In this document: positions 55,887 to 63,707 of the stretch, piece after piece
Numbering within the stretch: the stretch's first letter is position 1
How the letters are laid out: every line of letters starts with the position of its first letter
Position numbers and translations under genes: made by a program
From: Novosphingobium kaempferiae
GTDB taxonomy: Bacteria; Pseudomonadota; Alphaproteobacteria; Sphingomonadales; Sphingomonadaceae
NCBI RefSeq assembly: GCF_021227995.1
Contig: NZ_CP089301.1
Coordinates: forward strand, 5,270,001-5,334,000
Direction of reading: 5' to 3'
DNA: 64,000 nucleotides
Notes under the pieces: generated by a model
What the model saw: the letters and a program-made list of their open reading frames with translations, nothing else
What the model was told of the DNA's origin: nothing
The model's database searches: none

Positions 55887-56300
55887 ATGACCACCGGCAT
55901 GACGCGCAGTTTCGGCCCTCCCCCCTCCGCCGCCGAGTTCGACCGGCTCGCCCGCGCCGCCTTCGCGCGCATCCCCGAACCCTTCGCGCAGCACCTAGAC
56001 GGGATCACCGTCCACATCGAGGAATTCGCCGACGAGGAGACGCTGGCGGACATGGGGATCGAGGATGCCTGGGAACTGACCGGGCTCTACCACGGGCGTT
56101 CGATGGACATGGAATCATCGTGGGTTTCCGGTGAATTTCCGCCGCGCATCACGCTCTATCGCCAGCCGCTGCTGGCCGAGTGGTGCGAAACGGAAGTCGC
56201 TCTGGAAGACCTCGTGACCCATGTCGTGATCCACGAGGTCGGCCACCACTTCGGCCTGTCGGACGATGCGATGCACGCGCTGGAGGATCAGGCGCGCTGA
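55887..56300 (+). CDS. Zincin-like metallopeptidase-fold protein
   Basis: A 137-residue protein of the PF06262 type. The zinc motif is HEVGHHFGLSDDAM, preceded by PPRITLYRQPLLAEW and DLVTHVVIHEVG. The start may be ATG 55887 or ATG 55899; the latter gives MTRSFGPPPSA, a common family beginning. Peptidase activity is not established for this family. Divergent from nagZ. Confidence 0.85.
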   Translation: MTTGMTRSFGPPPSAAEFDRLARAAFARIPEPFAQHLDGITVHIEEFADEETLADMGIEDAWELTGLYHGRSMDMESSWVSGEFPPRITLYRQPLLAEWCETEVALEDLVTHVVIHEVGHHFGLSDDAMHALEDQAR

Positions 56301-56367
56301 TCCTGCGCGCGCCCCGGCGCGAAAATCGTCCTTGGTTCGTCACGTTCTGTTGCGATAGAGCCGGGCC

Positions 56368-58125
56368 ATGACTTCCCCCCGTCTCCGCGCGCTGCCGCTT
56401 CTCGCCCTTGCCTTCACTGCCGCCTGCGCCGCGCCTCAGGCCAGCCGCCCCGGCACGCCGACTGCCGCCGCGCCGGTCGAAGTGGGGATCATCGCGATCA
56501 ACGACTTCCACGGCGCGCTGGAGCCGCCCAAGGCAGCGGTGGAGGCCCCCGGCGCTGACGGCAAAACCATCCCCGTTCCCGCAGGCGGCGGCGCATGGCT
56601 CGCCTCGGCAGTGGACTCGATCAGGGCGAAGCATCAGAACAACGTCGTCGTCGCGGCGGGCGACCTGACCAGCGCCTCGCAGCTCGCCTCCTCGCTCCAC
56701 CTCGACGAGCCCGCGGTCGGCGTGATGAACCGCATCGGGCTGGAGTTCAACGCGGTCGGCAACCACGAATTCGACCGCGGCTGGAAGGAACTGCAGCGCC
56801 TCCAGAACGGCGGGTGCGAGAAGAACACGCGGCTGGAGCCGTGCCAGCTGGAGCAGTTCAAGGGCGCCAGCTACAAGTACCTGTCGGCAGGCACCTTCAA
56901 GGCGGACGGCACCACGCTGTTCCCGGCAACCGGCCTCAAGACCTTCGGCGAAGGCGCGCGCCAGGTGACGGTGGGCTTCGTCGGGCTTTCGCTCAAGACC
57001 GTGCCCACGCTCGTCTCGCCCGACCAGCTCAAGGGCCTGACCTTCGGCGACGAGGCCGACGCGATCAACCGCGCCATCCCCAAGCTGAAGGCGGAGGGCG
57101 CGGACGCGGTCGTCGTCCTGATCCACCAGGGCGGCAAGACCACCGTTTCCAACCCCAATTCGTGCGAGGGTTTTGCGGGTGACATCCAGCCGATCCTCGA
57201 CCGGCTGAACCCCGGCGTCGACCTTGTCGTCTCGGGCCACACGCACTGGCAGTATGTGTGCCAGTACGGCCAGTCGGGCGACGGCACGCCGATCCTGCTG
57301 ACCAGCGCGGGCGTCTACGGCAAGCTCGTCACCGACATCACGCTCAGCATCGACCCGACGACGCACAAGGTCGTGGCCAAGAAGGCGCAGAACGTCATCG
57401 TCCAGTCGCCCGGCTACACCAGCGGCCGGGGCGACGTTCCGAACACGCCGCTCTATCCGCAGTTCCAGCCCCGCGCCGACGTGGCAGAGTACATCGCGGG
57501 CTATGTGAAGGATGCGGCGGGCCTCATCGCCCGGCCGGTCGGCAAGCTGTCCGGCCCCGCTGCCAAGGCATCGAGCGAGAGCGGATCGGGCGGCCCGCTC
57601 GGCAACCTGATCGCCGATTCGCAGCTGGCGGGCGCGAAGGCGGCGGGATCGCAGATCGCCTTCACCAACCCCTTCGGCATCCGCGCGCCCATAGATCCGG
57701 CAGCGGACGGCACCGTCACGTTCGGACAGGTCTACGCGACGCAGCCGTTCAACAACGAACTCGTCACCATGACCCTGACCGGCGCGCAAGTCCGCGCGGT
57801 GATCGAGGACGGCCTCGACGACACCGGCGACAAGCAGGCGCTGGCGCCCTCGGCGGGCCTGAAGTTCAGCTACGACATGCGCCGCCCCTCTGGCAGCCGG
57901 GTGGTTTCGCTGACGCTGAACGGCAAGCCACTCGACCCGACCGCGAAGTACCGCGTCACCGTGGTCAACTTCCTGGCGGAAGGCGGCGACGGCTTCGCGA
58001 CCTTCAAGCAGGGCACCGACGTGGTGCGCGGCATGGTCGACAACGAGGCGTTCCAGGACTGGCTCGCCGCCGTGCCGGTGCGCGAGGTTCCGCAGGAAGA
58101 GCGGGCGGTGCGGCTGGATAAGTAA
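56368..58125 (+). CDS. Bifunctional UDP-sugar hydrolase/5'-nucleotidase-type lipoprotein
   Basis: A 585-residue lipoprotein: signal peptide with lipobox TAAC (PLLALAFTAACAAPQ). The metallophosphatase domain shows IIAINDFHGALEPP, VAAGDLTSASQ, FNAVGNHEFDRGW, and VSGHTHWQYVCQYG; the C-terminal 5'-nucleotidase domain includes GNLIADSQLAGAKAAGSQIA then FTNPFGIR and VVNFLAEGGDGFATFKQG. It salvages extracytoplasmic nucleotides. Single gene, 67 bases after the zincin gene, convergent with fliA. Confidence 0.92.
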   Translation: MTSPRLRALPLLALAFTAACAAPQASRPGTPTAAAPVEVGIIAINDFHGALEPPKAAVEAPGADGKTIPVPAGGGAWLASAVDSIRAKHQNNVVVAAGDLTSASQLASSLHLDEPAVGVMNRIGLEFNAVGNHEFDRGWKELQRLQNGGCEKNTRLEPCQLEQFKGASYKYLSAGTFKADGTTLFPATGLKTFGEGARQVTVGFVGLSLKTVPTLVSPDQLKGLTFGDEADAINRAIPKLKAEGADAVVVLIHQGGKTTVSNPNSCEGFAGDIQPILDRLNPGVDLVVSGHTHWQYVCQYGQSGDGTPILLTSAGVYGKLVTDITLSIDPTTHKVVAKKAQNVIVQSPGYTSGRGDVPNTPLYPQFQPRADVAEYIAGYVKDAAGLIARPVGKLSGPAAKASSESGSGGPLGNLIADSQLAGAKAAGSQIAFTNPFGIRAPIDPAADGTVTFGQVYATQPFNNELVTMTLTGAQVRAVIEDGLDDTGDKQALAPSAGLKFSYDMRRPSGSRVVSLTLNGKPLDPTAKYRVTVVNFLAEGGDGFATFKQGTDVVRGMVDNEAFQDWLAAVPVREVPQEERAVRLDK

Positions 58126-58130
58126 GGGTA

Positions 58131-58160
58131 TCGTCGTCCCAGACTTGCTCCGGGACGACG
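58131..58160. repeat. Palindromic repeat family C, copy 5 (short)
   Basis: TCGTCGTCCCAGACTTGCTC followed by CGGGACGACG, a single palindromic unit, lies between the convergent 5'-nucleotidase and fliA genes. Confidence 0.75.
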
Positions 58161-58166
58161 TGAGCG

Positions 58167-58901
58167 TCACAAAACCTCCGCCACCCCCTGCAAACTCGCG
58201 CGCAGCTTGTCGATCGCCTGCGCCTTCAGCTGGTGGACGCGCGGGATCGACACCTGCAGCACTTCGGCGATCTCCGCGAGATTCAGTTCCTCGACGAAGT
58301 AGAGCTGCACGATCATCTTGAGCCGATCCGGCAGGTCGGTGATCGCCTCGATCACGGCACCGCGCAACTGCGCATCGGCCAGCATGGCGAAGCTGTCGGG
58401 CGTCTCCGTCGCGAAGGTCATCGACTGGTCGGAATAGACCTCGTCGATGGGCTCGAAGCGCAGCGGCTGGGCGGCGTCGCGCATGCTGACGAGTTCGCCC
58501 TCCCCCATGCCCATCGCCCGCGCCAGTTCGTCAGGCCGGGGATCGCGGCCCAGATAGCCGCGCAGCTGCGTTTCCTTGTCGGCCAGCATCCGGCGGCGCT
58601 CCGACGTACCACGCGATCCCGGCACGGTGCGCCGCACGAGGTCCACCATCGCGCCGCGCACGCGCATCTTGGCATAGGCCGCGAAGCCGTCCTCGGTCGG
58701 CAGGTCGTGCTTCTGCGCGCATTCGGTAAGAGCAACGAGGCCGACCTGCACCAGATCCTCCAGTTCGATGCCCGGGCGCCCGGTGCCGTGGACGTGCCAG
58801 GCCTGCCGCTTGACCATCGGCAGGAAGCGACGGACGCGATCCGCCACGTCGCCCCGGTATGCGCTCCGGGCGGCGGAAAAGGCCATCTGGTCGATATTCA
58901 T
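58167..58901 (-). CDS. fliA: Flagellar sigma factor FliA (sigma-28)
   Basis: A 244-residue sigma-70-family factor. Region 2 includes IELEDLVQVGLVALTECAQK and FAAYAKMRVRGAMVDLVRRT; region 3 LRGYLGRDPRPDELARAMGM; region 4 EELNLAEIAEVLQVSIPRVH. It directs late flagellar genes and is held by FlgM, encoded in the same cluster. Its ATG overlaps the flhA stop. Confidence 0.94.
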   Translation of the reverse strand: MNIDQMAFSAARSAYRGDVADRVRRFLPMVKRQAWHVHGTGRPGIELEDLVQVGLVALTECAQKHDLPTEDGFAAYAKMRVRGAMVDLVRRTVPGSRGTSERRRMLADKETQLRGYLGRDPRPDELARAMGMGEGELVSMRDAAQPLRFEPIDEVYSDQSMTFATETPDSFAMLADAQLRGAVIEAITDLPDRLKMIVQLYFVEELNLAEIAEVLQVSIPRVHQLKAQAIDKLRASLQGVAEVL

Positions 58902-61024
58902 GCGGCCATACTTTCTTCATCGGGCGCGGGAAGCCCCGGCGGTGTGGCTGGCGGAGCGGCGGCGCCGATCACGTCGATCACTTCGATCGGCTGCGTCGCG
59001 GGCAGTTCGGAGATCGAGAGGACGAGGCACCCCGGCGCGCGCAGGCGCAGCAGGGCGGCCAGCGCGCGGCGCGCCCGTGGCTGCACGACCAGTGCCAGCG
59101 GGGTCGCGTGGGGACCGCGCATCTCGCCAAGCGCCAGGATACGCTCACCGATCATGCGGGCGAGGTCGGGCTCGATCACGGGCTGGCCGGTCGCGGGATC
59201 GACCATGCCCTGCACGATCGCGCCCTCCAGACCGGCGTCGAGCGTCACCACCGGCAGGCGCTCGGTGGGCGAGCAGATGCGCCCGACGATCAGCGCGCCG
59301 AGGTCCGCGCGGACCAGTTCGACGAGGCGGTCGTGCTCCACCGTCTGCTGCACCGCGCGCGAAAGGCTGGCGAAGATCGGCACCAGATGCGCGATGGAGA
59401 TATAATCCTCCAGCAGCGCGCGGAGCAGGCGGGTGACGGCGGCCAGCGACAGCGGCTGGGGATGGACCGTCTCGACAAGGCCCGCCGAGTGCTCCTTCAG
59501 CGCATCGATCAGCGTGCGCACCTGATCGGGGCCGAGCAGATCCTGCGGCCGCGCCGACAGCAGCTGGTTGAGGTGCGTTGCGATGACCGTGCCGGGATCG
59601 ACCGTAAGGAAGCCGTCCGCCGTCGCCTGATCGCGCGCGGCGGGGTCGATCCACAACGCCGGGCAGCCGAAGCTCGGGTCGAAGCAGGGCTCGCCGCGCA
59701 GGGCGTGGCCGGGGCGCGCCTCTCCTGCGTCGATGGCGAGCACCTTGTCCGCCCGCACCGCCGCGCCGCCAAGGTTCACGCCGCCCAATACGATGCGGTA
59801 TTCGTGCGGCGGCATGTCGAGCGCGTCACGCACGCGAAACTGCGGGACGATGAAGCCGAAGCTCTGGCTCAGCTGCTTGCGCACCCCGGTTACGCGGCTG
59901 ACGAGCGGGGCTCCGCGCCGCTCGTCGACCAGCTGGACGAGACCGTAGCCCAGTTCGATGGTGACGAGGGTGTGGTCGGAGACGTCCTCCAGCGCGATCT
60001 TCGAAGGGTCCGGCGCAGCAACGGGTTCTTCCTCCACCACCGGCGCGATGAGGGCTCGATCGGCGCGTTTCTTGAGGCTGTGCCACAGCCAGAATGCCAT
60101 GGCGGCGGCGGGCAGGAAGATCGACTGCGGCATCGCCGGGATGACACCGATCGCGCACAGAACGACACCTACGGGTAGCCAAGTGCCCGGAGAGGCGAAC
60201 TGACCGCCGATCTGCCCGGCCAGACCGCGACTGTCGGACACCCGGGTGACGATGATGGCGGCAGCGATGGAGAGCAGCAGCGCCGGCACCTGCGCCACCA
60301 GCGCATCGCCGATGGCGAGCGTGATGTAGGTCTGCGCCGCCTCGCTCGCGGACAGGCCGTGGCTCAGCATGCCGAGGCAGAACCCGGCGATGACGTTGAC
60401 GCCCAGGATCAGCATCGCGGCGATGGCGTCGCCCTTCACGAACTTGGAGGAGCCATCCATAGAGCCGTAGAAGTCCGCCTCGGTCGCCACTTCGCGGCGG
60501 CGGGCCTTGGCTTCGTCCGCCGTCATCAGCCCGGCGGCGAGGTCGGCGTCGATCGCCATCTGCTTGCCGGGCAGCGCGTCGAGCGTGAAGCGGGCGGAGA
60601 CTTCGGACACGCGGCCCGCGCCCTTGGTGACGACCACCAGGTTGATGATCATCAGGATCAGGAACACGAAGATGCCGACCGCGAAGTTGCCGCCGATGAG
60701 GAAGGCGCCGAAGCTCTCGATCACCTTGCCCGCCGCCGCCTCGCCCTCGTGCCCATGGACCAGCACGACGCGGGTGGAGGCGACGTTCAGCGCCAGCCGC
60801 AGCAGCGTCGCGAACAGCAGGACCGAGGGGAAGGCGGAGAAGTCGAGCGGCTTTTCCGCGTTCATCGCCGCCATCAGCACCGCCACAGACAGCGCGATGT
60901 TGAGCACGAACGACACGTCCAGCACGATCGCGGGAACCGGCACGATCATGAGGCAGATGAGGACGAGGATTCCCGCCGGAAGCGCCATCGCCCCCGGATT
61001 GCCGATACGGGAAAGCAGGTTCAC
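58898..61024 (-). CDS. flhA: Flagellar export gate protein FlhA
   Basis: A 708-residue component of the flagellar type III export gate: eight N-terminal membrane helices (MALPAGILVLICLMIVPVPA onwards), the FHIPEP-type signature SFVLNIALSVAVLMAAMNAE and LRLALNVASTRVVLVHGHEG, then a large cytosolic domain (from about 345). The start is GTG 61024, overlapping the stop of the transglycosylase gene. flhF and fleN, frequent neighbours, are absent between flhA and fliA. Confidence 0.95.
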   Translation of the reverse strand: MNLLSRIGNPGAMALPAGILVLICLMIVPVPAIVLDVSFVLNIALSVAVLMAAMNAEKPLDFSAFPSVLLFATLLRLALNVASTRVVLVHGHEGEAAAGKVIESFGAFLIGGNFAVGIFVFLILMIINLVVVTKGAGRVSEVSARFTLDALPGKQMAIDADLAAGLMTADEAKARRREVATEADFYGSMDGSSKFVKGDAIAAMLILGVNVIAGFCLGMLSHGLSASEAAQTYITLAIGDALVAQVPALLLSIAAAIIVTRVSDSRGLAGQIGGQFASPGTWLPVGVVLCAIGVIPAMPQSIFLPAAAMAFWLWHSLKKRADRALIAPVVEEEPVAAPDPSKIALEDVSDHTLVTIELGYGLVQLVDERRGAPLVSRVTGVRKQLSQSFGFIVPQFRVRDALDMPPHEYRIVLGGVNLGGAAVRADKVLAIDAGEARPGHALRGEPCFDPSFGCPALWIDPAARDQATADGFLTVDPGTVIATHLNQLLSARPQDLLGPDQVRTLIDALKEHSAGLVETVHPQPLSLAAVTRLLRALLEDYISIAHLVPIFASLSRAVQQTVEHDRLVELVRADLGALIVGRICSPTERLPVVTLDAGLEGAIVQGMVDPATGQPVIEPDLARMIGERILALGEMRGPHATPLALVVQPRARRALAALLRLRAPGCLVLSISELPATQPIEVIDVIGAAAPPATPPGLPAPDEESMAA

Positions 61025-61878
61025 AGGCCGAGGCTCGCGAGCTTGGCGTAAGCGGCGCGCACATGTTCGGGCGCGGATGAGCCGCCTGTCCCGAAGGCGC
61101 TGGCGAGGGTTTCGGACATCGAACGGGCCGGAGCGGATTGCGCCGCGCCCTGCGGCTGCCCGGCGTGGAACTCCCTCGCGAGTGGGCCAGCAGGCATGTC
61201 CAGCCCGGCGGTCTGGTAGGCAATCTGGGGATTGGACCAGTCGACCGTCGTCGACGGCGTGTAACCGCCCTCCATCGCGCCCTGCACCTTGTCGCGGATC
61301 AGCGCCATGACCCCGCCGACCGAGCGCGGCGCACCACCTGCGAAGAAGATCGAGCGGTTGGCCGCAGCCGCCTTGGGCATCAGGGAAACGGCGCTCTGGG
61401 TGGAATCCGCCGCCAGCGCCTCGAGGAACTTGCCTGCACCGGCCGAGCCGAGGAAATGCGCGAGATAGAGTTCGGCGGCATCAGGCTCGCGCCCCAGCCG
61501 CGCGGTAAGGTCGGCGCGGTTGTCGGACGCCAGTTCCCCGGCCATCAGCGCGGCGACCTGCGGATCGTAGCGCAGCGCCATGACCTGCGCGCGGCCGGTC
61601 GGCGTCGCGAGCGCGTCGTTGACCCAGCCCATGCCGTGCTCCGCGCCGTGGCGGCCCAGCGTCGCGGTCCAGGTTCCCGTGGTGAACTGGTAGAGCCCCG
61701 CCGCGCTGGAGGTGGCGGCACGGGCGGCGGGATCGAGGCTGGATTCGATCTTGGCCTGGGCCAGCAGGTAGTCGAAATCGACCCCGGTGGCTTCGGCGGC
61801 GCGGGCGATGGCGTCGCGCACCTGCGTGCCCGCGCCCGCAAGCATGCCTAGACTGCTGAGAACTCTTCCGTCGCTCAA
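61021..61878 (-). CDS. Flagellum-associated lytic transglycosylase-like protein
   Basis: A 285-residue protein whose residues 20-120 match the SLT lysozyme-like fold: EATGVDFDYLLAQAKIESSL with the catalytic glutamate in AKIESSLDP, AATSSAAGLYQFTTGTW, and QVMALRYDPQVAALMAGELA. The C-terminal 110 residues are Ala/Pro-rich. Flagellar clusters of alphaproteobacteria often carry such SltF-like enzymes that open the wall for the rod. No signal peptide is evident, so export may be through the flagellar apparatus. TTG 61878 has GGGAG seven bases upstream. Confidence 0.82.
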   Translation of the reverse strand: MSDGRVLSSLGMLAGAGTQVRDAIARAAEATGVDFDYLLAQAKIESSLDPAARAATSSAAGLYQFTTGTWTATLGRHGAEHGMGWVNDALATPTGRAQVMALRYDPQVAALMAGELASDNRADLTARLGREPDAAELYLAHFLGSAGAGKFLEALAADSTQSAVSLMPKAAAANRSIFFAGGAPRSVGGVMALIRDKVQGAMEGGYTPSTTVDWSNPQIAYQTAGLDMPAGPLAREFHAGQPQGAAQSAPARSMSETLASAFGTGGSSAPEHVRAAYAKLASLGL

Positions 61879-61885
61879 AACAGAA

Positions 61886-61910
61886 CTCCCGGCAAAGGGG
61901 TTGCCGGGAG
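61886..61910 (-). terminator. Factor-independent terminator/5' hairpin before the transglycosylase gene
   Basis: A perfect 10-base stem (CTCCCGGCAA / TTGCCGGGAG) with a five-base loop is followed on the minus strand by TTCTGTTTT. It can end the flgM-flgN transcript, yet also spans the predicted sigma-54 start site and contains the GGGAG ribosome binding site of the next gene. Confidence 0.7.
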
Positions 61911-61917
61911 CGGTTTC

Positions 61918-61933
61918 AGCAAGAGGTGTGCCA
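61918..61933 (-). promoter_or_regulatory. Sigma-54 promoter of the transglycosylase-flhA-fliA operon
   Basis: On the minus strand TGGCACACCTCTTGCT matches TGGCAC-N5-TTGCW, with GG at -24 and GC at -12 in exact spacing. The predicted start is 61907, 29 bases before the TTG codon. Sigma-54 control of middle flagellar genes is common. Confidence 0.75.
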
Positions 61934-61959
61934 GAAGGGAGTAGCGCTTTCCTCTCGCA

Positions 61960-62037
61960 TCGTCATTGCGAGCGCAGCGAAGCAATCCAGCGGCGGCGGG
62001 CCGACCATGGATTGCTTCGCTGCGCTCGCAATGACGA
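61960..62037. repeat. Palindromic repeat family A, copy 9
   Basis: A complete copy between flgN and the sigma-54 promoter of the next flagellar operon. Confidence 0.9.
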
Positions 62038-62047
62038 TTGAAGGACG

Positions 62048-62389
62048 TTAGCCCCGCCCGTTCGCCATCGCCGCGTATCCCTTGGGAATGCGGTACAGCT
62101 GCGGGCTCCCCGTCAGCGCGTTCAGGCGGCGCGAGACGTTGGCGGCGATGATGTTGCGCACCTGCCGGTTCACCTCGTTCAGCCGCCGCGCGGCGTCGAG
62201 CATCGAGCGGGATTCCTCGTCCAGCTGCGCCTCGCCGAAATGCTCCAGCGCGCCGCAGAGGCGGTCCTTGTCGCGGGTGGTGCCGACGATCGCGTCGATG
62301 TCGAGACCGGCAAGCGCCTGCCGCTCCTCTTCCAGAACGGCAAGCATCTGCCGCAGGGCGTCGCGCAGGTCGGAAGAGGGCGTAAGCAT
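62048..62389 (-). CDS. flgN: FlgN-like flagellar chaperone
   Basis: A 113-residue all-helical protein (LRDALRQMLAVLEEERQALA, IDAIVGTTRDKDRLCGALEH, RRLNEVNRQVRNIIAANVSR), fitting FlgN, the export chaperone for hook-filament junction proteins FlgK and FlgL. Sequence similarity in this family is low, so position directly after flgM matters. Its ATG overlaps the flgM stop by one base (TGATG). Confidence 0.8.
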   Translation of the reverse strand: MLTPSSDLRDALRQMLAVLEEERQALAGLDIDAIVGTTRDKDRLCGALEHFGEAQLDEESRSMLDAARRLNEVNRQVRNIIAANVSRRLNALTGSPQLYRIPKGYAAMANGRG

Positions 62390-62685
62390 CAGTGTCCGGT
62401 CCTCAGCAGCATTCCCGCTGCTATCATGGCGTCGGCGATCTTCGCGGGGACCAGCGGATAAGTCCCGGCCTCCACCGCCTGGCGGATGAGGGCGACGCGG
62501 TCGGTGTCGATCGGGGCCTTCCCGGCCGCGAGCGCCTGCGAAGTCTCGACCGACGGTGCAGCCGAGACGGTGTTGGTGGTCGGGGTCTTCACGACCGCGA
62601 GATTCGTGTCACCGCCCGTCACGCGGGCCAGCCTGCTTTCGATAGCGCCGACGCGCTGCGCAGACCCCACTTCGATTGGTGGCAT
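62389..62685 (-). CDS. flgM: Anti-sigma-28 factor FlgM
   Basis: A 98-residue protein with a disordered Thr/Ala-rich N-terminus and the C-terminal FlgM core (PIDTDRVALIRQAVEAGTYP, VPAKIADAMIAAGMLL). It holds FliA until the hook is complete, when it is exported. AAGGAG precedes ATG 62685. A sigma-28-like promoter lies directly upstream. Confidence 0.88.
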   Translation of the reverse strand: MPPIEVGSAQRVGAIESRLARVTGGDTNLAVVKTPTTNTVSAAPSVETSQALAAGKAPIDTDRVALIRQAVEAGTYPLVPAKIADAMIAAGMLLRTGH

Positions 62686-62715
62686 GTTGCCGCTCCTTGA
62701 GATGTCCTGCCCCTC

Positions 62716-62742
62716 AGAACGGCAGGGGCGGCAGGACTTTTA
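62716..62742 (-). promoter_or_regulatory. Sigma-28-like promoter of flgM-flgN
   Basis: On the minus strand TAAAAGTC is followed by 11 bases and GCCGTTCT, close to TAAAGTTT-N11-GCCGATAA. The predicted start lies about 24 bases before flgM. FliA would then drive its own inhibitor. Confidence 0.5.
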
Positions 62743-62774
62743 GGGTAGCGGCAGATTTTTGCCGGAGCGGCAAT

Positions 62775-63260
62775 TCACGGCAGGGGCACCGCGACCAGAC
62801 CCGGCCGCTGGACCTGCGCCCGCATCGTCTCCCCGCGCGCATTGCCCGCGGAGACCGGGCGCACCTTGATCCAGCCGCCGACGGGGCCGGATTCCAGCGC
62901 CTCGCCGGGTTGCGAGACGGTGAAGCCCTCGCCCGAGACCGCGATGGACACCGCATCCCCGCGCGTCACCGCCATGGCACCGGCCTGCGCCGCCGCGACG
63001 GCGCGGACGGGGACAAAGAGGCGCCAGCCGCCCGCGTCTCCGCACTGTACGACGACGCTGTCATGCGCCTGCGTGCGCCACGACAGCGCGGTGCCGGTGC
63101 GGCAGGTCTGCAGGCGCAGGCGGCGGTCGAGGGGCGTCGTCGCCCCGCCGATCTCGCCCGCCGCAGCGCCGGTGAAGGCCGCGACCTGGCGGTCGATGGC
63201 GTCGAGATCGGCGAACTGCGCCGATACGGTTGCTGCCAACAGGAGCAGGCTGGCGGACAT
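62775..63260 (-). CDS. flgA: Flagellar P-ring assembly chaperone FlgA
   Basis: A 161-residue periplasmic protein with a short signal peptide (MSASLLLLAATVSA). The SAF-like domain shows LRLQTCRTGTALSWRTQAHD, the motif WRLFVPVRAVAAAQAGAMAV and WIKVRPVSAGNARGETMRAQ. It is shorter than E. coli FlgA (about 219 residues) because the N-terminal domain is reduced. It helps assemble FlgI into the P ring. Confidence 0.88.
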   Translation of the reverse strand: MSASLLLLAATVSAQFADLDAIDRQVAAFTGAAAGEIGGATTPLDRRLRLQTCRTGTALSWRTQAHDSVVVQCGDAGGWRLFVPVRAVAAAQAGAMAVTRGDAVSIAVSGEGFTVSQPGEALESGPVGGWIKVRPVSAGNARGETMRAQVQRPGLVAVPLP

Positions 63261-63299
63261 CGGGGATAGCGGCCTTTCGATTGAGGGCGGTTGCGCCCC

Positions 63300-63707
63300 T
63301 TATCGAGCAAGAGCCGTGCCACCCGGCACGTCGTAGGCCAGCGCCACGCGTGCGGGCCCTGCCCCCGGCTCGATCACGACGCGAGCGGAGCGCCCGGCCT
63401 CGCCCGCTTCCGCCAGCAGTCGCGCCGCCTCGCGCAGAGCGGCCTCGCGGGCGCCGGACTGCGATCCGTAGCGGGTGGTGATGGTCAGTTGCTGGCGCGG
63501 ATCGACAGCCTGCTGACCGAGCCATTCGGCAAGGCGCGGGGCATCGGGAGCGGCATCGTAGACGGCCAGCGGCTCCGACCGCGGCGAGGCGCGGACCTCT
63601 GCCCTGTGTGCCGCCGGTCGGCCATGGAGCGCGGCGGCAGAGAGCATGAACAGGATCAGCGACAGATCCGCCAGCGAAGTCTGCCAGCCGAAAGCGTTGC
63701 CCTTCAT
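63300..63707 (-). CDS. ExbD/MotB-like small membrane protein in the flagellar cluster
   Basis: A 135-residue protein with one N-terminal membrane helix (WQTSLADLSLILFMLSAAAL) that carries an aspartate (D14) at the place of the proton-binding Asp of ExbD and MotB. The remaining 105 residues are periplasmic and lack an OmpA-type peptidoglycan-binding motif. It overlaps the stop of the MotA/ExbB-like gene as ATGA, so the two form a pair. No firm family; the assignment rests on helix pattern and pairing. Confidence 0.6.
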   Translation of the reverse strand: MKGNAFGWQTSLADLSLILFMLSAAALHGRPAAHRAEVRASPRSEPLAVYDAAPDAPRLAEWLGQQAVDPRQQLTITTRYGSQSGAREAALREAARLLAEAGEAGRSARVVIEPGAGPARVALAYDVPGGTALAR

